A stretch of 64,000 bases of DNA from Variovorax sp. IB41 (GCF_016405905.1 NZ_JAEFCB010000003.1:290918-354917), one strand, 5' to 3'; shown: positions 1 to 8,519, numbered from the stretch's first letter. Notes: generated by a model not told the origin, from the letters alone. Made by a program: numbers and translations.

Positions 1-622
1 CGACGACGCGCAGAAGATCCGCGCCGCGGGCTGCATCGACCTGGGCACGATCCAGCGCTACCTGAACTTCCACTACAGCGTGACCATCGACCTGTTCGGC
101 GCCGACCAGTCGAGCAACGCGGCCATCTTCTACAGCTCGGGCCTGAAGGGCCGCTACGAGGAAGGCAAGCGCACCGACGACCACATCCTGAAGGGCCAGA
201 CCTACAAGGTGCTCGAGGTGAAGGACGGCCAGCTGGTGGAGAAGGACGTGCCGATGCTCAACGCGCTCAATGAAGTGCTGCGCGACGACTTCATCAAGGA
301 CTCGGTGGCCGGCGTCGGCCGCTGGAACAAGGTGCTCGAGAAGGCCGGCATCGCCACCCGCCTGGTCGTGCCGCACAAGGCCTTCAACCGCCAGATCGGC
401 GCGCTCGCCGGCATCAAGATGTCGCCCGAGGGCCGCGTGGTGAACGAGATCGAATGGGCCGCCAAGCGCGACGAATGGCTGCCCAGTTCCGAAGACTTCG
501 CTTTCGTGGCATCGTTGATGGGCCGCGTGGTGGAGCCGGGCAAGTTCGCAGGCTGGATTTCGCCGCCGGTGATGGGCATCAATCGCCAGCCCGTCGATTT
601 CGAGTACGTGCGCTTCGGCTGA
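1..622 (+). CDS. boxB: Benzoyl-CoA 2,3-epoxidase oxygenase subunit BoxB (3' end only)
   Basis: The reading frame is open from base 2, so the gene begins upstream of the window; 206 C-terminal residues are visible, a little under half of the usual length of about 475. BoxB is the diiron oxygenase that epoxidises benzoyl-CoA in the aerobic box pathway of benzoate breakdown, working with the reductase BoxA. The identity rests on C-terminal sequence resemblance and on boxA following 50 bases later on the same strand. The diiron ligands lie mostly outside the window and cannot be checked. The protein is cytoplasmic and has no membrane segment in the visible part. Confidence 0.85.
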   Translation, partial: DDAQKIRAAGCIDLGTIQRYLNFHYSVTIDLFGADQSSNAAIFYSSGLKGRYEEGKRTDDHILKGQTYKVLEVKDGQLVEKDVPMLNALNEVLRDDFIKDSVAGVGRWNKVLEKAGIATRLVVPHKAFNRQIGALAGIKMSPEGRVVNEIEWAAKRDEWLPSSEDFAFVASLMGRVVEPGKFAGWISPPVMGINRQPVDFEYVRFG

Positions 623-638
623 GCGCCTGGATATGAAT

Positions 639-659
639 CCCTCGCCCCCACGGCGAGGG
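639..659 (+). promoter_or_regulatory. Hairpin between boxB and boxA
   Basis: Eight-base arms (639-646 and 652-659) form a GC-rich hairpin in the 50-base gap before boxA. It ends just before the purine-rich ribosome-binding region of boxA and has no T-run, so it looks more like a translation-control or RNA-processing hairpin than a terminator. The function is inferred only. Confidence 0.35.
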
Positions 660-672
660 GATGGAGAACAAC

Positions 673-1956
673 ATGGACATGGCCGTTGAAGCCGGGGTCA
701 TCAAGCAGCACCTGATCGACCCCGAGATCTGCATCCGCTGCAACACCTGCGAGGCCACCTGCCCCGTCAACGCGATCACGCACGACGACAACAACTATGT
801 CGTGCGGGCCGACATCTGCAACGGCTGCATGGCCTGCATCTCGCCGTGCCCGACGGGCTCCATCGACAACTGGCGCACGATGCCGCTCGTGCGCGCGTAC
901 ACGATCGAAGAACAGCTCACCTGGGAAGAACTGCCCGCGGAGCTGACGCCCGAAGAGCTCGAAGCCGCGGGCGTTTCCGCCGATGCGGGCGATGAGGCCG
1001 CGACAACACCCGCTGCGCCGACGCAGGTCGCCGCGGTCGAATCCGTCGAGGCCGTCTTCAACTCCGCGCAGTACGGCGCCGCCGTGCCCCCGTGGTCGGC
1101 CGCGCATGCGTACACGAACCTGTTCCCGCCGAAAACGCCGACGACCGCCACCGTGGTCGGCAACTTCAACTGCACAGAGGCAGGCTTCGACAGCGAGACC
1201 CACCACATCGTGCTCGACTTCGGCGTGGTGCCGTTTCCCGTGCTCGAAGGCCAGTCGATCGGCATCGTGCCGCCGGGCGTCGATGCCATCGGCAAGCGCC
1301 ACCATGCGCGCCAGTACTCGGTGGCAAGCCCGCGCAATGGCGAGCGACCCGGCTACAACAACGTCTCGCTCACCGTCAAGCGCGTGACGGAGGACCACCA
1401 GGGCGACCCGGTGCTGGGCGTGTGCTCCAACTACGTGTGCGACCTGAAGGTGGGCGACACGGTGCAGGTGGTGGGGCCCTTCGGCGCCTCGTTCCTGATG
1501 CCGAACCACCCCAAGTCGCACATCGTGATGATCTGCACCGGCACCGGCAGCGCACCGATGCGCGCGATGACCGAATGGCGCCGGCGCCTGCGCAAGAGCG
1601 GCAAGTTCGAAGGCGGCAAGCTCATGCTGTTCTTCGGCGCGCGCACGCAGCAGGAGCTGCCGTACTTCGGCCCGCTGCAGTCGCTGCCCAAGGACTTCAT
1701 CGACATCAACCTCGCGTTCTCGCGCACGCCCGGAAACCCCAAGCGCTATGTGCAGGACCTGATGCGCGAGCGCGCCGCGGACCTGGCCGCGCTGCTGAAA
1801 GACGGCAGCAGCCACTTCTACGTGTGCGGCCTCAAGAGCATGGAAGAGGGCGTGGTGCTCGCGCTGCGCGACGTGGCGACGGAGGCGGGGCTCGACTGGG
1901 ACACGGTCGGCGCGTCGCTCAAGCGCGAAGGCCGCCTGCACCTGGAAACCTACTGA
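673..1956 (+). CDS. boxA: Benzoyl-CoA 2,3-epoxidase reductase subunit BoxA
   Basis: BoxA passes electrons from NADPH through FAD and two [4Fe-4S] clusters to BoxB, which epoxidises benzoyl-CoA. From the chosen start the protein has 427 residues. An N-terminal double ferredoxin domain carries Cys20/23/26/30 and Cys49/52/55/59. An acidic Ala-rich linker (about 80-130) leads to a ferredoxin-NADP reductase domain with the FAD motif RQYS (213-216) and the nucleotide motif GTGSAP (290-295). An ATG at 661 is in frame, but GGAG at 663-666 sits at good spacing only for the ATG at 673. It follows boxB on the same strand and is surely co-transcribed. The family usually has about 415-430 residues. Confidence 0.93.
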   Translation: MDMAVEAGVIKQHLIDPEICIRCNTCEATCPVNAITHDDNNYVVRADICNGCMACISPCPTGSIDNWRTMPLVRAYTIEEQLTWEELPAELTPEELEAAGVSADAGDEAATTPAAPTQVAAVESVEAVFNSAQYGAAVPPWSAAHAYTNLFPPKTPTTATVVGNFNCTEAGFDSETHHIVLDFGVVPFPVLEGQSIGIVPPGVDAIGKRHHARQYSVASPRNGERPGYNNVSLTVKRVTEDHQGDPVLGVCSNYVCDLKVGDTVQVVGPFGASFLMPNHPKSHIVMICTGTGSAPMRAMTEWRRRLRKSGKFEGGKLMLFFGARTQQELPYFGPLQSLPKDFIDINLAFSRTPGNPKRYVQDLMRERAADLAALLKDGSSHFYVCGLKSMEEGVVLALRDVATEAGLDWDTVGASLKREGRLHLETY

Positions 1957-1966
1957 GCTGCGGCGG

Positions 1967-2410
1967 ATGAAGTTCGCCGACTTCCATGCGGGCCAGGTCA
2001 TCGAGGCCGGGCCCTACGTGCTCACCGAAGCCGAGCTGGTGCAGTTCGCCAGGGCGTACGACCCGCAGTGGTTCCACACCGACGCGCAAGCCGCGGCAGA
2101 CAGCGCCTTCGGCGGCCTCATCGCGAGCGGTTGGCACACCTGCGCGATCGCGATGCGCCTCGTGGTCGAGGCGGCGCTCGAGGGCTCCGAATCCTTCGCC
2201 TCGCCGGGGCTCGAGCATGTGCGCTGGCCCAACCCCGTGCGGCCCGGCGATGCCCTGCGGCTCGTGGCCGATGTGATCGAGGTGCGGCGCTCCGAGAAGC
2301 GGCCGACACTGGGCATCCTGCGCTGGCGCTGGCGGCTCTTCAATCAGCGTGAACTGATGGTGCTCGACGTGGACGTCACCAGCCTCTTCAGGCTCGAAGC
2401 CGCGGACTGA
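1967..2410 (+). CDS. MaoC-family hydratase, end of box operon
   Basis: This is a 147-residue hot-dog-fold protein of the MaoC/(R)-specific enoyl-CoA hydratase family. The hydratase motif is clear: Asp32 in ARAYDPQWFH, His37, and the following FGGLIASGWHT helix. It begins 10 bases after the boxA stop and ends just before an intrinsic terminator, so it is probably the last gene of the box operon. Hydration or dehydration of a CoA-bound acyl intermediate is the family role; the substrate in this pathway is inferred and not visible. It is a single-domain cytoplasmic protein with no signal peptide. Its start has only a weak ribosome-binding site, consistent with translational coupling. Confidence 0.85.
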   Translation: MKFADFHAGQVIEAGPYVLTEAELVQFARAYDPQWFHTDAQAAADSAFGGLIASGWHTCAIAMRLVVEAALEGSESFASPGLEHVRWPNPVRPGDALRLVADVIEVRRSEKRPTLGILRWRWRLFNQRELMVLDVDVTSLFRLEAAD

Positions 2411-2424
2411 ATCGCAAAGGAAAA

Positions 2425-2458
2425 AAAGCCCGCGGCGCATGAGCACCGCGGGCTTTGT
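2425..2458 (+). terminator. Intrinsic terminator after box operon
   Basis: Nine-base-pair arms (2427-2435 and 2446-2454) enclose a 10-base loop, with TTT following and seven A before. It is nearly symmetric, so it can end the box operon on + and, read from the other side with a longer U-tract, the gene at 2482-2943 on the - strand. Confidence 0.85.
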
Positions 2459-2481
2459 CGTTTCAGCGGTTGAGCGCAGGC

Positions 2482-2943
2482 TTACTTGGTTACGTTGACC
2501 GCACCCGAGCCCTTGCCGCTCGCCTTCGCGCCTACGCCGGCGCCCGACGGCTTGACCGCGCTGCCGGCCGAGCCGACCGCGCCGGTCGCGCTGTTCAGCG
2601 TGCCGCCCACGGTGTTCGTGACGCCGCCCACCGCGCCGGTGGCACCACCCACGGCGCTCGTTGCGCCGCCCACAGCCCCGGTCGCGCCGCCGACCGTGTT
2701 GCCCAGGCCGCCGGTTGCGTTGCCCGCATTGCCGTTGGCGGAGGCGTTCGCGCCGGCAGCGGCGCCCGTGCTTGCGCCCGCGCTGCCTTGCGCCGGTGCG
2801 GCCTTGACCGTGCCCGATGTATTCACATCGGCATTCACGCCCACGCCGACCCCTGCGCCCTGTGCCTGGGCGAAACCGCTCATGGCAAGAAGGCCTGCGA
2901 GCAAGGCGCCGACGAAGATGGATTTGTTTTGTTGTTGCTTCAT
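2482..2943 (-). CDS. Secreted Gly/Ala/Val-rich heptad-repeat protein
   Basis: The 153-residue product has a typical Sec signal peptide (Lys-rich start, hydrophobic core, cleavage near AQA-QG around residue 28). The rest is low-complexity and rich in Gly, Ala, Val, Thr and Asn. Between about residues 75 and 115 it has at least five consecutive 7-residue units of the form GG-x-T-x-x-V. There is no cysteine and no recognisable enzyme domain. A good ribosome-binding site (AAAGGA) lies upstream of the start. The opposite strand is also open here but has no ribosome-binding site or signal peptide. I do not recognise a function; a periplasmic or surface structural role is a guess. Confidence 0.7.
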   Translation of the reverse strand: MKQQQNKSIFVGALLAGLLAMSGFAQAQGAGVGVGVNADVNTSGTVKAAPAQGSAGASTGAAAGANASANGNAGNATGGLGNTVGGATGAVGGATSAVGGATGAVGGVTNTVGGTLNSATGAVGSAGSAVKPSGAGVGAKASGKGSGAVNVTK

Positions 2944-3181
2944 GGGTGACTGTTCCTTTCGTTTGAATGGTCACTGACTGACAAGAACCGGCTTTGGGCC
3001 AGTTCGGTCGCTACCGTGACCACCTCGCACCCTGTCGCCGTGTGCGGGGGCTTCGCTCTCGTTTGTGGGACGTGTCCGTCGTCGGGAACGCGGTGCCGTG
3101 CGTTAGAGCGCGCCATTCCTCGAGGGATGCAGACCTTTCACCGGGCAGGGTCAAAGCGAGTCGGCATCGACATGAAAAATC

Positions 3182-3206
3182 TCATGCAACTAATAATGTT
3201 GCATGA
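3182..3206 (+). promoter_or_regulatory. Perfect palindrome over the rrf2 start
   Basis: Nine-base perfect arms (TCATGCAAC at 3182-3190 and its complement at 3198-3206) flank the spacer TAATAAT. The right arm covers the start codon of the Rrf2 gene, and the AT-rich spacer could serve as a -10 element. It is very likely the operator through which Rrf2 represses itself and the flavoprotein gene. No conventional ribosome-binding site fits here, so the mRNA may be nearly leaderless. Confidence 0.65.
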
Positions 3207-3664
3207 AACGAGACAGCAAGCTTTCCGGCATTCTCCACGTGCTGCTGCACATGGCCGAGATGGACGGCCCCATCACCTCCGAGTCGCTCGCCGCGGCGAT
3301 GCACACCAACCCGGTCGTGGTGCGCCGGCTCATGGCGGGCCTCAGGCAGGCCGGCTTCGTGAGTTCGGCCAAGGGCCACGGCGGCGGCTGGGTGCTGTCG
3401 TGTTCGCTGTCGCGCGTGACGCTGGGCGACATCCACAACGCCGTCGGCGCGCCCGCGCTGCTGGCCATGGGCAACCGCACCGAGAGCCCCGGCTGCATCG
3501 TCGAGCAGGCGGTGAACGCGGCGCTCGACGACGCCTTCGATGCGGCCGAGGCCCTGCTGCTCAAGCGTTTCAACAGCATCACGCTGGCCGATCTCTCGAA
3601 AGACTTTCATCGCCGCATGACAGGCGGCGGCTTCACCAGGAAGGACATTGAGCATGCGCTATGA
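3203..3664 (+). CDS. Rrf2-family transcriptional regulator
   Basis: This is a 153-residue winged-helix regulator of the Rrf2 family. The N-terminal helix-turn-helix (residues about 22-45) is followed by the family wing with a Gly-rich GHGGGW stretch. It has only two cysteines, so it lacks the three-Cys cluster site of IscR and NsrR and probably does not bind Fe-S; it is nearer to YwnA-type redox or thiol-responsive members. A perfect palindrome overlaps its start. Its last 11 bases overlap the start of the flavoprotein gene, so the pair is one transcription unit and the flavoprotein is the likely regulated target. Confidence 0.88.
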   Translation: MKRDSKLSGILHVLLHMAEMDGPITSESLAAAMHTNPVVVRRLMAGLRQAGFVSSAKGHGGGWVLSCSLSRVTLGDIHNAVGAPALLAMGNRTESPGCIVEQAVNAALDDAFDAAEALLLKRFNSITLADLSKDFHRRMTGGGFTRKDIEHAL

Positions 3665-4559
3665 CGCTCTTGTCGTGGGCGGCAGCTTTGCCGGCCTCTC
3701 CGCTGCCATGCAGCTCGCGCGCGCTCGCAAGAACGTGTGCGTGGTCGACGCGGGCGCGCCGCGCAACCGCTTCGCCGCCGCCGCGCACGGCTTCTTCGGC
3801 CAGGACGGCGTGCCGCCGCTGAAGATGATTGCCGATGCGCGCACCAAGCTGCTGGCCTATCCGAACGTCACCTTCATCGAAGGCCGCGTGGCGAGCGCCG
3901 AGGCCGATGGTGCGGGCGGGTTCGTCGCATCGCTCGATGGCGACCGGCAACTCTCTGCCGGCAAGCTCCTGCTGGCGTTCGGCGTGCAGGACGGTTTTCC
4001 GGACGGCATCGCCGGCGTGCGCGAGCGCTGGGGCACGAGCGTGCTGCACTGTCCCTATTGCCACGGCTATGAATTCAGCGGCCGCAGGCTCGGCGTCCTG
4101 GTCGAAGCGCCGCACCCGCCGGAGCACGCGATGCTGATCGCCGAATGGGGCCCGACCACGCTCTTCCTGAACGGGAACAACACGGTGGACGACGAAGTGC
4201 GGGGCAAGCTGCAGGCGCGCGGCGTCGCGATCGAGCCGGGCCGCATCGCGGCACTGGAGGGGCCGGCGAAGGACCTGTCGGGCGTTCGCCTCGAGGACGG
4301 GCGCATCGTGCCGCTGGAGGCGCTGTTCATGGTTCCGCGCACGCGTCCCGGCAGCGCCCTGGCGGAGCAACTGGGGTGCGCGTTCGATGAGGGCCACGCC
4401 GGCCCCGTGATCCGCATCGATGCAATGAAGATGACCACTGTGCCCGGCGTGTTCGCCGCAGGCGATGCGGCCATGCAGATGCACAACGCCACGCTGGCCT
4501 CTGCCGAGGGTGTGATGGCCGGCGTATCGCTGCACCGCGCCATGCTGTTGGACGCTTGA
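3654..4559 (+). CDS. NAD(P)/FAD-dependent oxidoreductase, thioredoxin-reductase-like, CPYC
   Basis: The protein has 301 residues from the ATG at 3654, chosen because AGGAAGG at 3638-3644 is well spaced; a TTG at 3648 is the alternative. The N-terminal FAD-binding Rossmann motif is VVGGSFAG (7-14), and a second FAD motif with GDAA lies near the C-terminus. A redox-active pair Cys133-Cys136 (CPYC) sits where thioredoxin reductases carry theirs. The length and layout match small two-domain thioredoxin-reductase-like flavoproteins. It probably reduces a disulfide or electrophile under the control of the overlapping Rrf2 gene. Its substrate cannot be told from sequence. Confidence 0.87.
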   Translation: MRYDALVVGGSFAGLSAAMQLARARKNVCVVDAGAPRNRFAAAAHGFFGQDGVPPLKMIADARTKLLAYPNVTFIEGRVASAEADGAGGFVASLDGDRQLSAGKLLLAFGVQDGFPDGIAGVRERWGTSVLHCPYCHGYEFSGRRLGVLVEAPHPPEHAMLIAEWGPTTLFLNGNNTVDDEVRGKLQARGVAIEPGRIAALEGPAKDLSGVRLEDGRIVPLEALFMVPRTRPGSALAEQLGCAFDEGHAGPVIRIDAMKMTTVPGVFAAGDAAMQMHNATLASAEGVMAGVSLHRAMLLDA

Positions 4560-4574
4560 CCCCACTTTTTTCTC

Positions 4575-4602
4575 GGGCTCGGGAAAAACGGGCTCCGAGC
4601 CC
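4575..4602 (+). repeat. Inverted repeat upstream of tRNA-Gly
   Basis: Eight-base perfect arms GGGCTCGG (4575-4582) and CCGAGCCC (4595-4602) lie between the flavoprotein stop and the tRNA promoter. No T-run follows on either strand, so it is not a clear intrinsic terminator. It overlaps the expected -35 region of the tRNA promoter. Confidence 0.5.
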
Positions 4603-4604
4603 TC

Positions 4605-4610
4605 TATAAT
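4605..4610 (+). promoter_or_regulatory. -10 element of the tRNA-Gly promoter
   Basis: A perfect consensus TATAAT lies 14 bases before the mature tRNA 5' end. The -35 position 17 bases upstream is a poor match. Right distance and perfect hexamer make it the likely tRNA promoter. Confidence 0.6.
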
Positions 4611-4624
4611 TCGACCCTCGAAAT

Positions 4625-4700
4625 GCGGGAATAGCTCAGTTGGTAGAGCGCAACCTTGCCAAGGTTGAGGTCGAGAGTTCGAGACTCTTTTCCCGCTCCA
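4625..4700 (+). tRNA. glyT: tRNA-Gly (anticodon GCC)
   Basis: The 76-base cloverleaf is complete. The acceptor stem is GCGGGAA paired with TTCCCGC, the D arm carries the invariant GG, and the anticodon loop TTGCCAA places GCC at 4658-4660. The T loop is TTCGAGA, and the discriminator plus CCA (TCCA) is encoded. The GCC anticodon reads GGC and GGT, the commonest Gly codons in this GC-rich genome. A terminator hairpin follows 11 bases later. Confidence 0.98.
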
Positions 4701-4710
4701 CATTTCATGC

Positions 4711-4738
4711 AAAAGGCCACCTCACCGGTGGCCTTTTC
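4711..4738 (+). terminator. Terminator after tRNA-Gly
   Basis: AAGGCCACC and GGTGGCCTT form a 9-base-pair stem with a very short loop, followed by TTTTCTTT. The A-run before the stem lets it also end the - strand operon whose last gene stops at 4755. Confidence 0.88.
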
Positions 4739-4754
4739 TTTGGGCGGCGCGTAT

Positions 4755-6077
4755 TCAGCGCTTCGCCGGCAGCACCGTTCCGCGGCTCTCGCCGAACCCG
4801 ATGCGCGCATGCCCCGGCTTCTCGCACCAGCCGCGCAGCAGCACCGCGTCGCCGTCTTCCAGGAACCCACGCTGCTCGCCGTTGGCCAGCGCCACGGGGC
4901 TCTGCCCCGCGCGCGTGAGTTCGATGATCGCGCCGGCCTCGCCCGGCCCGGGGCCCGAGATCGTGCCGCTGCCGAACAGGTCGCCCGCATTCAGCTGGCA
5001 GCCGCCCATCGTGTGGTGCGCCACCATCTGCGCCACGCTCCAGTACTGGTGTTTGAAGCTCGTGCGCGAGAGGCGTGACGGGCCGCTCTGGTCCGCGCGC
5101 GCCTTATCGCTTTCGAGCCACACCTCCAGGCTGATGTCGATCGCGCCGCTGTCGCGGTTCGCACGGCTCTCCAGGTAGTCGAGCGGCTGCGGGTCGTCGG
5201 CAGGCCGCGTCCAGGCCTGGCGGTAGGGCGCGAGCGCCTCCATCGTCACGATCCAGGGCGAGATGGTGGTCGCGAAGTTCTTCGCGAGGAAGGGGCCGAG
5301 CGGCGCCATCTCCCAGAACTGGATGTCGCGCGCCGACCAGTCGTTGAGCAGGCAGATGCCGAAGATGTGCTCTTCCGCGCGCTCGAGCGGAATCGGCTCG
5401 CCGGCCGCGTTGCCTTCGCCGATCCACACACCGAGTTCGAGCTCGTAGTCCAGCCGCGCGCACGCGTGGTATGTGGGCGCCTTCGCGCCGGGCGCCAGCG
5501 TCTGCCCCATCGGCCGGTGGAAGCGCTGCCCGCTCACGCCGATGGTCGAGACGCGCCCGTGGTACGCCGTCGGAATCCAGCGGAAGTTCGGCGTCACGTC
5601 GCCCTCGGGATTGAACAGGCGCGTGATGTTCAGCGCATGGTCGATCGATGTGTAGAAGTCGGTGTAGTCGCCGATGCGCGCGGGCACCGTGTACTCGATC
5701 TCGGACTGCGGCACGAGGCACTTGCGCACATCGTCCACGGTCGAGGCCGGCGCATCGCTTCGCAGCAGCGCGAAGACCAGATGGCGCAGCGCCCGCCAGG
5801 CGGTGGGACCCATCGCGAAGAAATCATTCAGCGCGGGCAGCGCGGCCACCCGCGCCGCATCGAGCGCGAGCCCGTCGGCATGCTGGCCGGCTGCCAGCGC
5901 CGCGAGGTCGAGCACCTGGTCGCCGATGGCCACGCCGCCGCGAAACGGCTCGGGGCTGCCGATGCGGCGGAACTCCGCAAACGGCAGGTTCTGTATCGGG
6001 AAGTCTGTGCCCGCAGCGTTCGCGCTTTCGACCCAGCTGCGGGCATCGACGTCGTGCGTGTGGTTGAGTTCGATCAT
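4755..6077 (-). CDS. fahA: Fumarylacetoacetase
   Basis: The 440-residue protein hydrolyses fumarylacetoacetate to fumarate and acetoacetate, the last step of the homogentisate pathway. It has the full-length architecture, with an N-terminal SH3-like domain (to about 125) and then the FAH catalytic domain. The metal ligands expected from mouse FAH are present: Asp140 in DYTDFY, Glu212 and Glu214 in DYELELG, and Asp246 in LLNDWSARD; the catalytic His147 and Lys266 are also there. It is the last gene of a TetR-headed - strand operon with an ABC importer and a cyclase. No homogentisate dioxygenase lies nearby. The released acetoacetate could be activated by the divergent acetoacetyl-CoA synthetase. 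Confidence 0.92.
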   Translation of the reverse strand: MIELNHTHDVDARSWVESANAAGTDFPIQNLPFAEFRRIGSPEPFRGGVAIGDQVLDLAALAAGQHADGLALDAARVAALPALNDFFAMGPTAWRALRHLVFALLRSDAPASTVDDVRKCLVPQSEIEYTVPARIGDYTDFYTSIDHALNITRLFNPEGDVTPNFRWIPTAYHGRVSTIGVSGQRFHRPMGQTLAPGAKAPTYHACARLDYELELGVWIGEGNAAGEPIPLERAEEHIFGICLLNDWSARDIQFWEMAPLGPFLAKNFATTISPWIVTMEALAPYRQAWTRPADDPQPLDYLESRANRDSGAIDISLEVWLESDKARADQSGPSRLSRTSFKHQYWSVAQMVAHHTMGGCQLNAGDLFGSGTISGPGPGEAGAIIELTRAGQSPVALANGEQRGFLEDGDAVLLRGWCEKPGHARIGFGESRGTVLPAKR

Positions 6078-6096
6078 GGCCGTGGTATTCTTTCGT

Positions 6097-6903
6097 TCAG
6101 ACCGACGCCATCAATGCATCGTCGAAGATCGCGACCGCGCGCGTCCAGCCCGCCGAGGCGCCACGGATCTTGTGCGGAAAGCAGCTGATGAAGAAGCCCG
6201 TCGGCGGCAGCACCTCCAGGTTGTGCAGCTTCTCGATGTGGCAGTAGCCGATGTCGCGGCCGGCCTTGTGGCCTTCCCAGATCAGCGAGGCGTCCTGCGT
6301 CTCGCCGTACTTCTTGGCGGTGTGCACGAACGGCGCGTCCCAGCTCCATGCGTCGGTGCCCGTGAGGCGCACGCCGCGCTCCAGCAGATACATCGTCGCT
6401 TCGTAGCCCATGCCCGCGCCGGCCGAGACGTAGTCGTTGTTGCCGTAGCGCTTGCCCGCGCGCGTGTTGATCACCACGATCTCCAGCGGACTCAGCGTGT
6501 GGCCGATGCGCTTGAGCTCGGCCTCCACGTCGGCGGCCGTGACCACGTAGCCATCGGCGAAGTGGCGAAAGTCCAGCTTCACGCCCGGCTGAAAGCACCA
6601 CTCCAACGGCACGTCGTGGATCGCGATGGCGGGCTTCTTCTCGCCGAGCGCCTTGTCCATGGTCGAGTGGAAGTGGTAGGGCGCATCCAGGTGCGTGCCG
6701 TTGTGCGTGGACAGCTGCACCAGCTCCACGGCCCAGCCCTCGCCGTCGGGCAGGTCCTCTTTCTTCAAGCCGGGAAAGAAGGGCTCGATCTGCTCGTAGG
6801 TCTGCTCGTGCGTGAAGTACTGGATCTTCGGCGCGAAGGCGGGCGGATCGGAGAGCACATCGTTCTCCAGAAAGATCGAGAGGTCGACGAATTTGCGTGG
6901 CAT
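6097..6903 (-). CDS. Cyclase-family metal-dependent hydrolase
   Basis: The 268-residue protein belongs to the cyclase family (PF04199) that includes bacterial kynurenine formamidase and isatin hydrolase. The metal-binding motif HNGTHLDAPYH supplies His67, His71, Asp73 and His77. Members hydrolyse amide, lactam or ester bonds of small ring compounds with a divalent metal. It is 19 bases upstream of fahA and downstream of the ABC permease in the same operon. It may therefore open a ring or hydrolyse a precursor that ends as an acylpyruvate substrate for FahA; that is inference. It is cytoplasmic, with no signal peptide. Confidence 0.85.
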   Translation of the reverse strand: MPRKFVDLSIFLENDVLSDPPAFAPKIQYFTHEQTYEQIEPFFPGLKKEDLPDGEGWAVELVQLSTHNGTHLDAPYHFHSTMDKALGEKKPAIAIHDVPLEWCFQPGVKLDFRHFADGYVVTAADVEAELKRIGHTLSPLEIVVINTRAGKRYGNNDYVSAGAGMGYEATMYLLERGVRLTGTDAWSWDAPFVHTAKKYGETQDASLIWEGHKAGRDIGYCHIEKLHNLEVLPPTGFFISCFPHKIRGASAGWTRAVAIFDDALMASV

Positions 6904-6951
6904 GGGCGGGGCTCCTTGTGGGGATATTGGTGTTGGCTTGGAATCGATCGG

Positions 6952-7752
6952 TCAGGGTTGCTGCCAGCGCAGCAGGCGCTTCTCGGCAAAGGCCAGCAGC
7001 GCATTGCTGGCGAACCCGATGAGTCCGAGCAGCACGATGCCGGCGAAGAGGTCGCTCGCGCGGAAGGCACGCGCGGCCAGCAGAATGGCCTGGCCCAGGC
7101 CGCTTTGCGAGGCGATCATTTCGCCCACCACCGCGACGATGAGCGCGATGGTCAGCGCGAGCCGCATGCCGGCCAGGATGTCGGGCATCGCATTGGGCAG
7201 GCCCATCTTCCAGATGTACGCCGCGCGCGACATCTGCAGGCAGCGCGCCACTTCCGCCAGACGCGGCTCCACGGCCGCGAAGCCATGCACCGTGGCCAGC
7301 AGCACCGGCCACATCGCGCCGAACGCGACCACGAAGAGCACCATGCCGGGGTTGAGCCCGAAGATCGCAATCGCGAGCGGCAGCAACGCCGATGCGGGCA
7401 GCGGGCGGATGAATTCGAGCGTCGGCTGCACCCACGCGCGCACCGCGGGCGACACGCCGATGGCCGCGCCCAGCACCACGCCGAAGAGCGAGGCCAGCAG
7501 CCAGCCTTGGACCATGCGGCCGACCGTCGCCTGCGTGAAGGCGAGCAGTTCGCCGTTGCCGGTGTTTGCAGCACCACCGGAGAGATTGAGCCCTTCGAGC
7601 AGGCTCGCGAAGGTGGCCTGCGGCGTCGGCAGGAACACGCGGCTCACCCAGCCCGCGTTGCTCGCGACCCACCAGAGTGCGACCAGCGCACACAGCACGG
7701 CGAATGAGCCGAGCCAGTTCAGGCCCGAGGGCGCACGGTCGTTGCCTTTCAT
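6952..7752 (-). CDS. ABC transporter permease, NitT/TauT type (second permease)
   Basis: This 266-residue inner-membrane protein has about six hydrophobic segments. Its EAA-like loop lies around GMRLALTIALIVAVVGEM, as in SsuC/TauC permeases. The start ATG at 7752 overlaps the stop of the other permease in an ATGA junction; longer readings upstream run into a shadow frame. A second permease of the same type next door suggests that the importer uses a heterodimeric membrane part. The substrate is probably a small organic acid or amide feeding the cyclase and fumarylacetoacetase downstream, which is inferred from context. Confidence 0.88.
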   Translation of the reverse strand: MKGNDRAPSGLNWLGSFAVLCALVALWWVASNAGWVSRVFLPTPQATFASLLEGLNLSGGAANTGNGELLAFTQATVGRMVQGWLLASLFGVVLGAAIGVSPAVRAWVQPTLEFIRPLPASALLPLAIAIFGLNPGMVLFVVAFGAMWPVLLATVHGFAAVEPRLAEVARCLQMSRAAYIWKMGLPNAMPDILAGMRLALTIALIVAVVGEMIASQSGLGQAILLAARAFRASDLFAGIVLLGLIGFASNALLAFAEKRLLRWQQP

Positions 7753-8519
7753 GGCGCGACCCCCATGCGCCGCGCGACCGTGCGCTGCAGCAGCACCATG
7801 CCCGCATTGACCGCGAAGCCCACCACGCCGATCCAGCCGAGCCACGCGAGCATCAGCGCGGGGTCCAGGCTCTGTTGCGCGATCATCATCGCGTAGCCCA
7901 TGCCGTTGGGGTTGGCGGCGATCTCCACCGTCACGGCCACCACCAGCGCCACCGCCACGCCCAGACGCAGCGCGACGAACAGGCGCGGCACGATGGCCGG
8001 CAGCACGATCTTGAACGCACGCTCGCGCGCCGAGAGGCCGAGCACGCGGCTCACTTCGAGCAGGCGCGGCTCGATCTGCTGCACCGCCGATTGCACCAGC
8101 ACCAGCAGCGGCCAGAAGGTGGCGAAGGCGACGATGGCCAGCTCCATGCGCACACCGAAACCGAAGGCCAGCATCGCGAGCGGAATCAGCGCGACCGAAG
8201 GCACAGGCCGCAGTATTTCGATGGAGAGCGAGCCCAGCTGCGCGGCACGGCGCGAAAGGCCGAGCACCAGGCCCAGCGCGATGCCGAGCACTGCGCCGAT
8301 CAGCAAGCCGAGTGCCGCCGTGCCGAGCGTGAAGCCCGTGGCCTGCCAGAGCGAGCCGTCGAGCGCCGCGCCGACGAAGGCCTTGGCCGCCGCGCTGGGC
8401 GGCGCGAGCGCATCGCTGCCCAGTGCAGCCGCGCGCCGCGCGTACCACTCGAAGGCGCCGACCAGCACCGCGGGAAACACCCACGGCCGCAGCCAGCGGA
8501 AGACGCGGCCTTCAGTCAT
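7749..8519 (-). CDS. ABC transporter permease, NitT/TauT type (first permease)
   Basis: This 256-residue permease of the SsuC/TauC/NrtB type has about six membrane segments. I chose the ATG at 8519 because ATGACTGA joins it to the stop of the ATPase gene, giving an 8-base overlap; an ATG at 8549 would lengthen the overlap with a poor N-terminus. It pairs with the permease encoded directly downstream. Together with the ATPase (8512-9369) and binding protein (9366-10313) it makes a complete importer. All members overlap by 4-8 bases, which points to strict translational coupling. Confidence 0.87.
   Translation of the reverse strand: MTEGRVFRWLRPWVFPAVLVGAFEWYARRAAALGSDALAPPSAAAKAFVGAALDGSLWQATGFTLGTAALGLLIGAVLGIALGLVLGLSRRAAQLGSLSIEILRPVPSVALIPLAMLAFGFGVRMELAIVAFATFWPLLVLVQSAVQQIEPRLLEVSRVLGLSARERAFKIVLPAIVPRLFVALRLGVAVALVVAVTVEIAANPNGMGYAMMIAQQSLDPALMLAWLGWIGVVGFAVNAGMVLLQRTVARRMGVAP

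Noticed and set aside
2486..2977. + strand frame opposite the heptad-repeat protein
   Set aside because: It is also Val/Ala/Pro-rich but has no signal peptide or ribosome-binding site, while the - strand has both.
4575..4602. Intrinsic terminator for the flavoprotein gene
   Set aside because: The stem is good, but no T-run follows on either strand.
6952..8484. A single 510-residue permease fusion
   Set aside because: Its first half is a shadow frame of the other permease gene; the true start is the ATG at 7752 in an ATGA overlap.
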